DNA from: a virus
IMG/VR virus record: IMGVR_UViG_3300022752_000015
Location: 148,805 to 212,804 of that record
Direction: 5' to 3' (one strand)
DNA: 64,000 nucleotides
The first letter of the stretch is position 1. Every line of letters starts with the position of its first letter. Below are positions 17,714 through 28,100 of the stretch, in pieces. Under the pieces are notes generated by a model, which ran no database searches, was not told the DNA's origin, and saw only the letters and a program-made list of their open reading frames with translations. A program made the translations under genes and the position numbers.

Positions 17714-20203
17714 ATGTACTTTAATCCAGCAAATAACGTAAAAGGATTATTAGAAATAGATGATAATTTTGCCGAGTTGGTAGAAATTACAGGACCACCA
17801 GCTTCTTCTAGTTCTGATTTTAAAAGCCAACGTATTGATTCATGTTTAAAGTTTAAATTTACTTACAAGGTTTCTCAAATAAAAGTCACGCAAGAGAATG
17901 CGTTGTTAGTTAGAATCACAGTAAAAAAGAAAAACAAAACAAAAAATAGCATTACTCAATCTACTAAAGTAGGATCAGTTGATACTAAAAAGTTAGTAGA
18001 AAATATCTTAATGCAAAAGATAAACATTGTCAATTCAAACAAAGAAGAGAAAGATTCTATAATACTGGTCAAAGAATCTGATATTGGTTCAAGAGTAAAC
18101 AACCAAATCTTAAATGCTCTAAAAAATGGTGACGACATAAGCGAGCTTAAAGGATTAAAAAAATCCAAGCTAGTGTTCTTAGCAAAAAACGAAATAAATA
18201 ATTTTTCAAAGAACTCCATTTTAGAAGCTCAAGTAGGGCATAACTCTGTAGAAATAAAAGACAATGATACATTGTTGAAAAACAATCTTTCTACATTCGT
18301 TAATGTCAAGAATGAAAGACTAAAGCTAATCTTCAATAAAGAAAATTCGCCATCTCAGATAACTCAACTCTCAGATAGATCTTTATCAATTCATAATGCA
18401 TCTTCAGGAACTTCTAGAAAACAAAAAACAGAAGAATATGCAGGAGACATAAAAACAAAATTACTTAATGCTCATCTTTTTGAGGGTCAAAGAAATCTTG
18501 AAACAAAAAAAGATTTTTTTGCATCTATTCAAGATATTTTTGACGATAAAATTTTGATAGATACTGAAATTAACATAAAAGAATCAGTTGCAAAAGATCA
18601 GTCTACGGTTTTGGTCAGCTTCGAACTTCTAAAGTCAACAACAAAAAAATCTGGCGTTAAAGAAGTCAAGGTTATCGAAAAAATAGAAAAAGATCTAAAC
18701 ATACAGTCTTACATTTCGAATCTTTTTCGTCCTACGACTCCGCCTCTTGTTAGATTTTCAAAGACAAATCAAAACATCACTTTCAAAATAAAACAATTGG
18801 ATGCAAACGCTAATTTTGTTTCGGTGTATAAACGAACAATAAACAATGGAAATTTAAGAGAGAAATATGTAAAACTAGCTTCTGTTCCTGTTACAACGAA
18901 AGAAGGAGAAGCTAGTTTCAACATTATTAATTTAAAAGACAACATAGCGATTTTTCGATTTGTGCCTTTTAACGGGATAACAAAAATTCAATCTTATGAA
19001 TTTACTGATGTGGTGATAAGAGATAATCCTAGAGTAAATGAAAGAAAATTAATCATTATTCCTTCCTTATCGAAACAAGGAGGAGAAGGAATAGAGATAA
19101 CAGCACATAACGATTATTTGCCAGACGTCGTCGCCGCTAAACTCTTAGTAAGAAACGCAACCACTGGAAAGAAAAACTTTGAAGTTGTAAATAATTTTAA
19201 TTTTTCTGATAAACAAAACAGCTCTAGATTAATTGTAAAAAATTTAATCCCATATAACCTTTACGAATTTAAGACGATTTTAATTACCGAAATGGGAGAT
19301 GAAATACCATCAAATTATTCTGCTTGTCTAGAGTATATTCCGCCCGTTGGAACTCCGCTAAACGTTGTTATATCTAAACCGTTAACTGTTTCTAACAGTG
19401 GAAATACCATAGACGTTCAATTTTCTGTGGCTGCTAACGTAGTTGATGATCAAACCAAGATGCTGAGGACTATGTTGGATCAATTGCAGATTTCAGATCC
19501 CGTAGGTAGAAGCACGCTTTCTGAATTAATAGCATTCAGCATAACCAGATACAACACGTTAACGGGCGATGTCGATGACATGGGAATCATTTCCAATGAT
19601 TCTACTTTTTCTGATTCTATAGAATCAGGTAAAAGAGGAATAAAGACAGTAGAAATCGGCCAATCTTACAAGTACATAATATATCCGTTGGTCAGAGATC
19701 CAAATACCGTCGTTGACAAAGTCATCGACATGGTTGATACTGAAACAAAGAAAAGTTACAAAATAACCCCACAAAAACACCACCATCCAGCGACCTTGTT
19801 AAAAGGAAATGTTGTATCAGATCACTTTATAAAAAACGACCCAAGACCAGAGATGATGAAAGGTATGCTTGGAATTAGTTATGAAGTTCCTATCTCATTT
19901 GCCAATAAAAATCCGCGGATAAATGGTCTTTCAATTAGACAAACGAATAGCAAAAATTATCTAACTTGGAAAATTGATGGAGATCCTAATTTAATTGATC
20001 ATATACTTGTAATGAAAACAACTGATGACGTTAGAACCTTGGTGGGCAAGTCGGCTAGCTTTTCTGATTTGCATAATTTTATTCATAACTTAACAAAAGA
20101 TGATATAGGACTTGTTTCTTACCTTTTGACGCCCGTTTATTTAGATTATACTTCAGGTAATACTGTAGAATCTTCTAAGATTTTAATAGAACAGGCAAAT
20201 TAA
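17714..20203 (+). CDS. Large virion protein with fibronectin III-like repeats
   Basis: 829 residues. From about residue 340 onward it contains repeated beta-rich segments, for example NANFVSVYKRTINNG..., LIVKNLIPYNLYEFKTILIT and GIKTVEIGQSYKYIIYPLV, whose endings (LIPYNLYEF, IGQSYKYI) match the F/G strands of fibronectin type III folds. The N-terminal 300 residues are polar and helical. It sits 18 bases after the previous gene in the structural run. Likely part of a tail, baseplate or fibre; the exact part is unknown. Confidence 0.6.
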   Translation: MYFNPANNVKGLLEIDDNFAELVEITGPPASSSSDFKSQRIDSCLKFKFTYKVSQIKVTQENALLVRITVKKKNKTKNSITQSTKVGSVDTKKLVENILMQKINIVNSNKEEKDSIILVKESDIGSRVNNQILNALKNGDDISELKGLKKSKLVFLAKNEINNFSKNSILEAQVGHNSVEIKDNDTLLKNNLSTFVNVKNERLKLIFNKENSPSQITQLSDRSLSIHNASSGTSRKQKTEEYAGDIKTKLLNAHLFEGQRNLETKKDFFASIQDIFDDKILIDTEINIKESVAKDQSTVLVSFELLKSTTKKSGVKEVKVIEKIEKDLNIQSYISNLFRPTTPPLVRFSKTNQNITFKIKQLDANANFVSVYKRTINNGNLREKYVKLASVPVTTKEGEASFNIINLKDNIAIFRFVPFNGITKIQSYEFTDVVIRDNPRVNERKLIIIPSLSKQGGEGIEITAHNDYLPDVVAAKLLVRNATTGKKNFEVVNNFNFSDKQNSSRLIVKNLIPYNLYEFKTILITEMGDEIPSNYSACLEYIPPVGTPLNVVISKPLTVSNSGNTIDVQFSVAANVVDDQTKMLRTMLDQLQISDPVGRSTLSELIAFSITRYNTLTGDVDDMGIISNDSTFSDSIESGKRGIKTVEIGQSYKYIIYPLVRDPNTVVDKVIDMVDTETKKSYKITPQKHHHPATLLKGNVVSDHFIKNDPRPEMMKGMLGISYEVPISFANKNPRINGLSIRQTNSKNYLTWKIDGDPNLIDHILVMKTTDDVRTLVGKSASFSDLHNFIHNLTKDDIGLVSYLLTPVYLDYTSGNTVESSKILIEQAN

Positions 20204-20232
20204 AAGCGCAATAAATTAAAGAAGGATCAAAG

Positions 20233-23200
20233 ATGTTTAGATTCCCTAAGTCAAGCAATGGAACGTTTCTTAAGTCAGGAAACATGCAAACAAGAGTTGT
20301 TAGTTCTGATTCAAACAACTCTAGAAAAACATCTACCGTTTATATACCAAAAAAAGACCTAGATCCGTCTTCTGATCCGTCTGCAACTTCTACAAATTCT
20401 CATAAACGTAAGTTAACAAAATATGAAGAACTAGCAAATCTTTCAGAAGACAGACCTGAAATGATTGCGCTAACTAATTTTTCTCCTATCTTGACTGATT
20501 CTCAAACAAAGACTGCATATGGAGAATTATTCGATCTATACGTAGAAACATTAAGGCAGATTGATGCTTCAACTCAATCTGCCATGAACTCAGAAAAAAA
20601 TAAGAAGTTAATAAAAGACAACAACAAACAGTTCAAACAACAAATTTCCATTTTGAGAAACAGATTGAGCGAACTCAATAACATTCTTAAAATGTTAGCA
20701 ACAGCCAACAAGAACATTAATTCTCACAACTCAATATACAGATTTTCTCCAACTGAGTTTGTTTCTAGAATGTTTGAAGGCTCGCAAAGAAAAACTAAAA
20801 AAGAAGATTTAGATGCCATAGCAGAAAAGCTACCTGAAACATTAACCCTAGAAACATCTCTGGCAGATGCTATCATCTCTACGCCTTCAACTGCAAAAAA
20901 TTATTCTTCTACAAAGCTATGGTTGATGTGTGTAGGTGAATTAGCAAAATTAATAAAAACTCACTCAAAGAAGTCTTTGAATGTAAATCCGCTTGAAGAA
21001 AAGCAGTCATCTATTAAAGGGCAGATTCCTCCTCTCGATGGTGGAAAAAACAGGATATCATTAAGTAGTATTCAAAAAAATGCTAATGTACCTTCAAATT
21101 TAGTGATTGCTCCCACTTTTCAAACTTCTCTTACTGATTCAGAACAAAAAAAATTAGAGCAAGCACAAAAAGACTTAAAAAATCTTGGAGTTTCTTTCGA
21201 AATTCCAACAGGAGTAAAAGATCAAAAAGTAAATCAACAGAAGTTAAATTCCGACTTAACATCTCTTGCTTCTAATTTAAAAGTATCTATGTTAGAAATA
21301 GATACAGCTCTTAACAATAATTTAAAAAGCGAAAATTATATAGCTCCTGTATTGATTCACTTGTTGTCAAAAGAGTTGAGACATTCTGCTTGTTTCGATC
21401 AAAACTTCCAATTTTTAAGAAATTTTCGTTCAACTGGGACAGGAGTCGTTAACTCTACAAATTACATTGAAAAAATATTTGGACAAGACCCAGGCGGTTT
21501 TGATGTTTTTCAGGCACCCAGTAAAAATGTTAACGTAAATTCATTTTCTTTATTTGATCTTACTTACTCTAGACATGTAGAAGATAGCTCTAAAATAGTG
21601 TTAACTCTTGAAGAGAATGAATCTTCTAACATGTCTACAACATTGGTTCCTGGAGGTCGTTATTTTTTTGATTCACAAGCGCTATTCAATAACATATCTC
21701 AAAATAGCATAAATCTATCTAGAATGTTTGAAATTTCTAGAGAAATTGAAAGATTAGATTCTGGCTTTTTTGAAATTATTTCAAACTTTGGATTTTTGCC
21801 GATAGATGACAGCATGTTTGAGACCATGAAAAATGACAGTTCTCAAAAACCTTCATTTACATCCTTTAATCCAGCAACTTTTGCTAAAAATATTCTTAAT
21901 GTTCTTGTCGATGGAGAAGGAAACTCTAAAACGTATGATTTTGCCGATAGAGAATCAGATCTTGAGATATTTGCTCAAAAAGACAGGGGAATAGTTGCTA
22001 TTTTAGCAAAAGCTGGAGAAAACAGTGATTTTGGTAGAGAACTAAGAGCTTCTCTATTAATTTCTTTGATTGAATTAGTGGAAGATTCTGTTAACGCAGG
22101 TAATAATGATGAAAATCTAAAGATGCTCTTGATTAATGAATCCAAAAACGTTCCTCCTGAGTTATTATCTCAAATAATCGCCGACCGCGCCGCATTTTCA
22201 GCTTTTTTTGGCGTGAGCAATTATAATGATATCTTTCAAAAGACTGCAGAAGTTCTTAAAACATCATTGACAGCTAATTACGAAAGCAAAAATATAATCA
22301 ATAGAATTCCTTGCAAATATGATAACACTGCAGATTTAGGAAATTCTCTAAGAAGTAACAAGTTATTTCTTTCAATTGTTAACATAATAAAAGATATCAA
22401 GGCTGCATTCTCTAACTATGCGACTTCAAGTTCTACCAATAACACTATTTTCTCTGAATTAAACATTAATACAATAATTGTGCTAGCTTTTACTGTTATT
22501 TGCTCGTTAGTCAAGAAATTCTCAGACAACAATTTTGCTGCTACTAATGCATTTCAAGATTTTTTAACGCCATACTCAAATGGCATAAATCTTTCAACGG
22601 CCAATGGAAATTTTTCATTAACCCCTGAAGACAAAAAATTTCTCGTAAGCGTAGGAGCTTCCTTTTACGAACTTGTCGTATATGTTGATTCTAATCCAAC
22701 AAATCATTCTATAGGCCAACAAGAAATTATCTCCATAATTGAAGACGAAATGAAAACTTTGACTTCAATGATATTTTCTGTAACCAATTTTTTGGATACC
22801 TTGAATGGAAAAATTCAAACGATATACAACACGATTAACAAATTCAATAAAGAAGCAATAGCTTATTTGCTAGGATATCTGGAAACTACTGAAAAGTTGT
22901 CAATTTTGATGAGAGAGCAACAACTTATGATGTTGCTCTCATCAGTAGAAGATGTGTATCAAAATTTTCAAACTTTTACTGAAAACTTTTCGACGGAAGA
23001 AACTGATCCTGATATGATCTTAGCGACCAAGTATCTTAAAAGCTTGCATTATTCTCCACAAATGGTATCAGTTTTACAAAGATTCTTTTCAGACTCAGAA
23101 TTCACTGAGACAAAAGGATACAATAAAAAAATTGCCACAATTGGAATTCCGCAAGGGTTGCTTAAAGGTTTGTTAAAAAATCCCTTGATGGCTGACAGTA

Positions 23201-24213
23201 ATAAACATAATGATATTATAAAGATCTTAATCTATAAGATAGACGTCTTTAATAGTGATATTGTGTATAAACCAAAGGAATTTTTGTTTGAAGCTTCTAG
23301 ATTTCCAACTCGTGTTTATTCATCAGTAAAGCCAATCAACACAGACGTGAGAGGAATCAGTGACATAGCTAATGCAATTCCAACTAGAAATTACTCTTTA
23401 TTTACAAGCTTGAACTTGATAGACACAGGAGCATCTACGTATTGGGACGATAAAACCAGCTCTTTTGGAGAAGAATATAATTTTCTAACATCAAGAGAAA
23501 AAAATGAAATTATAGAAAATCACATAACTAGTTTTCTTTTGGAAAATTACATAAAAATCTTGACAGGTTTTGATGTTGGAGATGTTCAATTTAATCTATC
23601 GAATATAGAAGCAGATGCTCTTGCTGAAGCTGGTAATTCAACTAACGATGACGTAACTAAGAATTTGCAAAGTTCTACTTCGACCACTAAAGATTCTAAA
23701 TCTTCTAACTCTTTATCTAAAGGATTAGGAAATGCAGGAAAATCTGTTTTAAATTCTTCTGGTCTCAATAAGATACCGAAGATAAAGAATGAAGCTTTAA
23801 AAAATTTGATAGTTGCAGATGTTTTGATTCCAAGACAAGATTTGTATATTAAGAACTTGGTTCAGCCTAAAAAATTTGATAGAGTCTTTAACATTATATT
23901 CGATCCTGAGTTTGAAATAGATTATGAAAAATCAACATCAACCCAAAGTAGTTCTTCTAAATTAGAATTTTTAATAAAAACTGCAAAATCTATTAAACAA
24001 AAAAGTAATCCCAATGTCTATGTTGATGTAGATAAATCTTTTGAAAATCCATCCCTAGACGCTTTTTTTGCGGTCGTAGAAACTCATGCAGAGCCTTTTG
24101 TTGCGGATCCAAAATTGTTAACTTCAATTCAAAAGAGCGAAAATGCGCAGGAATCAGCAAGAAAGCAACAAGACAAAAAATCCATAACGAAAAAAAGCGT
24201 TGGTAAGCTATAA
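20233..24213 (+). CDS. Very large structural protein (1326 residues)
   Basis: The longest gene in the window. The protein is mostly helical and polar, rich in Asn, Ser and Lys, with a Ser/Asn/Thr-rich low-complexity stretch near 1135-1165 (NLQSSTSTTKDSKSSNSLSK). No transmembrane segment or enzymatic motif is recognised. AAAGAAGGA upstream of the ATG is a good ribosome site. Place and size suggest a tail, baseplate or tape-measure-like component, but long hydrophobic heptads typical of tape measures are not obvious. It may belong to the virion interior. Confidence 0.55.
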   Translation: MFRFPKSSNGTFLKSGNMQTRVVSSDSNNSRKTSTVYIPKKDLDPSSDPSATSTNSHKRKLTKYEELANLSEDRPEMIALTNFSPILTDSQTKTAYGELFDLYVETLRQIDASTQSAMNSEKNKKLIKDNNKQFKQQISILRNRLSELNNILKMLATANKNINSHNSIYRFSPTEFVSRMFEGSQRKTKKEDLDAIAEKLPETLTLETSLADAIISTPSTAKNYSSTKLWLMCVGELAKLIKTHSKKSLNVNPLEEKQSSIKGQIPPLDGGKNRISLSSIQKNANVPSNLVIAPTFQTSLTDSEQKKLEQAQKDLKNLGVSFEIPTGVKDQKVNQQKLNSDLTSLASNLKVSMLEIDTALNNNLKSENYIAPVLIHLLSKELRHSACFDQNFQFLRNFRSTGTGVVNSTNYIEKIFGQDPGGFDVFQAPSKNVNVNSFSLFDLTYSRHVEDSSKIVLTLEENESSNMSTTLVPGGRYFFDSQALFNNISQNSINLSRMFEISREIERLDSGFFEIISNFGFLPIDDSMFETMKNDSSQKPSFTSFNPATFAKNILNVLVDGEGNSKTYDFADRESDLEIFAQKDRGIVAILAKAGENSDFGRELRASLLISLIELVEDSVNAGNNDENLKMLLINESKNVPPELLSQIIADRAAFSAFFGVSNYNDIFQKTAEVLKTSLTANYESKNIINRIPCKYDNTADLGNSLRSNKLFLSIVNIIKDIKAAFSNYATSSSTNNTIFSELNINTIIVLAFTVICSLVKKFSDNNFAATNAFQDFLTPYSNGINLSTANGNFSLTPEDKKFLVSVGASFYELVVYVDSNPTNHSIGQQEIISIIEDEMKTLTSMIFSVTNFLDTLNGKIQTIYNTINKFNKEAIAYLLGYLETTEKLSILMREQQLMMLLSSVEDVYQNFQTFTENFSTEETDPDMILATKYLKSLHYSPQMVSVLQRFFSDSEFTETKGYNKKIATIGIPQGLLKGLLKNPLMADSNKHNDIIKILIYKIDVFNSDIVYKPKEFLFEASRFPTRVYSSVKPINTDVRGISDIANAIPTRNYSLFTSLNLIDTGASTYWDDKTSSFGEEYNFLTSREKNEIIENHITSFLLENYIKILTGFDVGDVQFNLSNIEADALAEAGNSTNDDVTKNLQSSTSTTKDSKSSNSLSKGLGNAGKSVLNSSGLNKIPKIKNEALKNLIVADVLIPRQDLYIKNLVQPKKFDRVFNIIFDPEFEIDYEKSTSTQSSSSKLEFLIKTAKSIKQKSNPNVYVDVDKSFENPSLDAFFAVVETHAEPFVADPKLLTSIQKSENAQESARKQQDKKSITKKSVGKL

Positions 24214-24225
24214 AGAGAAACGAAC

Positions 24226-26055
24226 ATGGGAATAAAATCAATACCGACAAGAATCATCTATTCAGTAGACGTACCTGAAGTCACTGAGTTGAAGACAGAA
24301 TTTGTTTACAATTATTATGTTCCTAATGAAGCTGTCAGAGACAAAGATATCTTAACCGATGACGCGATAAAAAATATGAATTTATCGCAAAATATCATCT
24401 CTAAACCACGTACTGAGTTAGCAGAATCTTATTTGGATTATGGTAGCAGAAAATTCCCAAGGTACGTAAAAATTACATTCAAAGGTCCTAAAAAGATACC
24501 TTACATAGAATCTGGAGAAGAGAACGACATAATTGCTCAAAATTTTGACAAGATTGTGTCAGAAAGTCAGTTTGCTACCAGCTATTACACTGCTGTAAAT
24601 TTAAAAAATAATGAAATAGACAAACAGACTGCTTCGATTTTTAAAAATGCTTCAATGCTGCTTCATGATACTGAAGAAATTGATTCTTCAAAGTCTGTAC
24701 AGTCTGTAAAAAATTTGGTAGGAAGTTCTAATGAAAAAGTAGTAGGAAATGTGCTAAGCCAGCAAGAATACATTTCTAACACTATCTATAAAAAAAATGA
24801 TGGTAAAAAAACAATAAACAACTACTTGAATAGTTTAAAGAATGTTTCGACCAACATGCAGATTAGTAATAATTTGCTATACGACTTGGTTCAAAGAGCA
24901 TCCAATGATTCATTGAATTTAAACAAGGACTCTTTTAAAAAATTAAAAAATTCGGTTGGTAATAAAAGAAATAGCAACAGCAATTTTGACCTGACCGAAG
25001 ATGAATTTAAGACGAACGTACAATATATCAATGTAGTATCTTCAGCGGATGATGCGAATGTTCCAACCACCTACAAGCTTGTTGGTTATGTTATAGAAAA
25101 AACAGAAATCTTCCCCGATGGAACCCAAAGAGATTTTAATCCAATTATTATAGAGGATCCAAGATCAACTAGCTATGCAGATTTTGATGTACGGTATGGT
25201 ACTGTCTACATTTACCAAGTTAAATCAATAATGGAAGCAACCTTTGCCGCTGTCGATAACGTCGGACTAGGAATATCGATGATCAGCTCTTTGATCAGTT
25301 CAAAACCTGTGATTTCTTATGTAGAAACGACAGAGGATATAGCTCCTCCTCCGCCTACAGGATTAAAGTTTGTTTGGGATTTTGACAGGATAAATCCTGT
25401 AACCGCAGAATTTGATCATATCTCGAACAGCATTATACCCGGAACTGGTGTTAGAGGAAGTTTATTAATTTGCTGGTCATTCCCAGTAAATTCGCAAATG
25501 GACATCAAAAAATTTCAAGTATTTAGAAGAAAAAATCTGGAACACCCATTTGAGTTATTAAAAGTTTTTGACTTTAACGATGCATCTATCAAATTCCCAG
25601 ATGATGAAAAAAAGATTGATCAAAAGTTGGTAGAAATAGTTACACCAAATCCAGAATCTTCTTATTATGATGATGATTTTTTTAAGAATTCAGAGTACAT
25701 TTACGCAGTTGCGTCTGTAGATGCTCACGGAATTAGCTCCAATTACTCTGAACAGTTTCAAGTGAAATTTGATCAATATGCAAATAAACTAATAATAAGA
25801 TTAGTTTCTACTCAAAATGCTCCTAAGAGTTATCCTAACATGTATCTTGAAAAAGATCTATTCTTGGATTCAGTAAAAACAAGCAACAAAAATACGATGC
25901 ATGTTTATTTCACACCAACCTGTTATTCCGTCAACAACGATAACGTCAAAACTGATGTAGTCGTGACAGAAAATGGAAGATACAAGATAAATTTTATAAA
26001 CATAGAGAATCAAGCTTCTACGCAACTCACTATTAACTTGAAAGATTTTCGATAG
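24226..26055 (+). CDS. Virion protein with two fibronectin III-like domains
   Basis: 609 residues. The C-terminal half has two beta-sandwich-like units. One ends SYADFDVRYGTVYIYQVKSI, and a second starts after a proline run (APPPPTGLKF) and includes LICWSFP, FQVFRRK and YIYAVASVDAHGISSNYSE, which are the classic B, C and G strand signatures of fibronectin III. Such domains decorate phage tails and fibres and bind cell surfaces. The N-terminal 270 residues are polar and helical. Gap to the upstream gene is twelve bases. Confidence 0.65.
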   Translation: MGIKSIPTRIIYSVDVPEVTELKTEFVYNYYVPNEAVRDKDILTDDAIKNMNLSQNIISKPRTELAESYLDYGSRKFPRYVKITFKGPKKIPYIESGEENDIIAQNFDKIVSESQFATSYYTAVNLKNNEIDKQTASIFKNASMLLHDTEEIDSSKSVQSVKNLVGSSNEKVVGNVLSQQEYISNTIYKKNDGKKTINNYLNSLKNVSTNMQISNNLLYDLVQRASNDSLNLNKDSFKKLKNSVGNKRNSNSNFDLTEDEFKTNVQYINVVSSADDANVPTTYKLVGYVIEKTEIFPDGTQRDFNPIIIEDPRSTSYADFDVRYGTVYIYQVKSIMEATFAAVDNVGLGISMISSLISSKPVISYVETTEDIAPPPPTGLKFVWDFDRINPVTAEFDHISNSIIPGTGVRGSLLICWSFPVNSQMDIKKFQVFRRKNLEHPFELLKVFDFNDASIKFPDDEKKIDQKLVEIVTPNPESSYYDDDFFKNSEYIYAVASVDAHGISSNYSEQFQVKFDQYANKLIIRLVSTQNAPKSYPNMYLEKDLFLDSVKTSNKNTMHVYFTPTCYSVNNDNVKTDVVVTENGRYKINFINIENQASTQLTINLKDFR

Positions 26056-26137
26056 GCGTTAATCAATTCTTGGCAAATAAAGGAAAGCAATATTTAACTA
26101 ACTAATACTTACGTGTAGATTTAAGAGTAGAGGAATT

Positions 26138-26857
26138 ATGGGTTTTCTTGATCATTCGACCAATAACATCATCCTTGATGCTGTTTTAACGGACACGGGC
26201 CGACAATTTTTGTCAAGAAATAATGGCGATTTTACTTTGACTAAGTTCGCTCTGGGAGATGATGAAGTAAACTACAGCATTATACAAAAATACGGTAGAA
26301 CGGTAGGCAGAGAAAAAATCGAAAAAAACACTCCTATTTTTGAAGCATTAACGAATCAAGCTCATTCTCAGAAATATAGGCTCATAAGTGTATCTAATCC
26401 TAATTTAGTTAGATTACCGAGCTTCACATACACTGGAGATGCAGCTTCATCTGGAAGTGTTATAACCTTATACACCGTGTCTACTTCTGGAAAAGCTACA
26501 TCTTCTAAGATTAATTTAGAACAGACAGTGCTGAATGAAACGTTGATTGATGTCGAATTAAGAGATCAAACTTTTATTGTTGACGTACCAAATTTGTTCT
26601 TGTTGGTAGATTCTGGTAACAAATCTCCAAACAATATAGACAATCAGCAAAGAGCGTATTATACTCTTACCAAATCAGGAACTAATAGCATAGCTGGATC
26701 TACTTTAATGTTTACTGTTAATGCAAAATCTTTAACGCAAACTGTATTTGATGTGTACGGAACAGGTACACAAAAAAATACAATAAAGACCTATGTTCGC
26801 GTGACAGGTATGCAATCAGGCGCTGTGAAAGACATAGCCGTTGAACTCAAACGTTGA
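26138..26857 (+). CDS. Phage virion protein with conserved N-terminal module
   Basis: 239 residues. The start MGFLDHSTNNIILDAVLTDT and the following GRQFLSRNNGDFTLTKFALG and DDEVNYS strings resemble proteins often seen in tail modules of uncultured marine phages, and the same pattern opens the gene at 16712. The C-terminal part is beta-rich (VRVTGMQSGAVKDIAVELKR). The 82-base leader before it is A/T-rich and may hold a promoter. AGAGGA is the ribosome site. Likely an adaptor or small fibre protein. Confidence 0.6.
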   Translation: MGFLDHSTNNIILDAVLTDTGRQFLSRNNGDFTLTKFALGDDEVNYSIIQKYGRTVGREKIEKNTPIFEALTNQAHSQKYRLISVSNPNLVRLPSFTYTGDAASSGSVITLYTVSTSGKATSSKINLEQTVLNETLIDVELRDQTFIVDVPNLFLLVDSGNKSPNNIDNQQRAYYTLTKSGTNSIAGSTLMFTVNAKSLTQTVFDVYGTGTQKNTIKTYVRVTGMQSGAVKDIAVELKR

Positions 26858-26869
26858 AAAAAGAAATAT

Positions 26870-28078
26870 ATGGCCACCTATAAAAACTTAGATCCATCAG
26901 ACGTAAAAACTGCTCGTTCTTTTTTAAGTCAATTGATTGACGTAATTCAAGAAGACATCAGCGGATCAACTTCAAGAAGAAAATATCAAGTTTTCGTAAC
27001 TGGAGGTGTTGGTCCCGGAATTACGTCTTCATTATTTCAAACCGTCTATGATCAAGATTTTACGTTACAAACGGCTAACCCTGTTTTTGACTGTACTGTT
27101 GGAATTTATCCCAACTCGGATATTACTTCATCTTCTTTATCATCAGTAGATTCCGCAGGAAAAGAAATTTTTCCTTCATCTTCATTGATGATGAGAGAAA
27201 AGCTTGACAACTATCGTCAGTTTGCGCAACTTTTGTTAGGAGATGCTAATTCTCAATTTGTCGCTCCATATGGATCAGTTAGCGCAAATGATAAAATTGA
27301 TGCCGCGTTCTTTATAGCATTTAAGAGATTATTCGCTCGTGATGCGATAAAGAGAGAATCATTTGCAATGAGATTCTTTCAATCAGCTTCTCTTTGCAGA
27401 TACGACGGAGCTCCTAACATTCCTAATCTTTATAAAACATCAGAGATTGGAATGTCGATTTACACTGATATCGGAGCTTCCACCAACAAACTAACTGAGT
27501 TTGGTGGTCAATTAGGCAACATAGTTGATGCCGCTGACACGAATAGAACTGTCGGTCTGCTGTTCTATGACAGAGGAATTGCCGTGATGGATCTAGAAAA
27601 GATCACATCAGCTAGCCAATTCGTGTCTGGAAATATTGATGCCATGTCTCCAACAGGATTGGCTGTGTTAGGTGGACCTGGGACCGAAACTTCAGGAATC
27701 TCTAAATTTATTCCTGACTTTATAGTTTCAGCTTCTATTGACAATGTAGTAGATCACATTTGTGCCACCAGATTTAGTTCGGGATCGCAGACGGCAATTA
27801 CTTTTCAAAACACGACAAATATTAACAGCACGTTAGTCTTTTGCAGAGCAGCGGCTGATGAGTTCAACTATTCTTCGAATCCTACTTTTACAGATTCACA
27901 AAACAGAATAGTTGTAATTGATTCGGGGCAAGAAGACACGCAACAGACTTTCACTTTCGTGACGTCGGTTGGGCTTTATGATCCGAATGATAACTTGCTC
28001 GCAGTTGCTAAGTTAAGTAGACCAGTAGAGAAGAGTCCAGAAAGAGACTTGACCTTTAGAGTACGTCTAGATTTCTGA
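26870..28078 (+). CDS. Phage structural protein
   Basis: 402 residues, ending in a pattern (LTFRVRLDF) shared with the next gene (AFRVKYDW), so the two may interact or share a C-terminal strand. The body has an Ala/Ser/Thr-rich mixed fold with SQFVAPYGSVSANDKIDAAF in the middle and no catalytic motif. It starts twelve bases after the previous stop. A tail, sheath or neck role is possible; I cannot separate these. Confidence 0.55.
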   Translation: MATYKNLDPSDVKTARSFLSQLIDVIQEDISGSTSRRKYQVFVTGGVGPGITSSLFQTVYDQDFTLQTANPVFDCTVGIYPNSDITSSSLSSVDSAGKEIFPSSSLMMREKLDNYRQFAQLLLGDANSQFVAPYGSVSANDKIDAAFFIAFKRLFARDAIKRESFAMRFFQSASLCRYDGAPNIPNLYKTSEIGMSIYTDIGASTNKLTEFGGQLGNIVDAADTNRTVGLLFYDRGIAVMDLEKITSASQFVSGNIDAMSPTGLAVLGGPGTETSGISKFIPDFIVSASIDNVVDHICATRFSSGSQTAITFQNTTNINSTLVFCRAAADEFNYSSNPTFTDSQNRIVVIDSGQEDTQQTFTFVTSVGLYDPNDNLLAVAKLSRPVEKSPERDLTFRVRLDF

Positions 28079-28100
28079 TCCTTAACGAGTTGAAGCGTGA

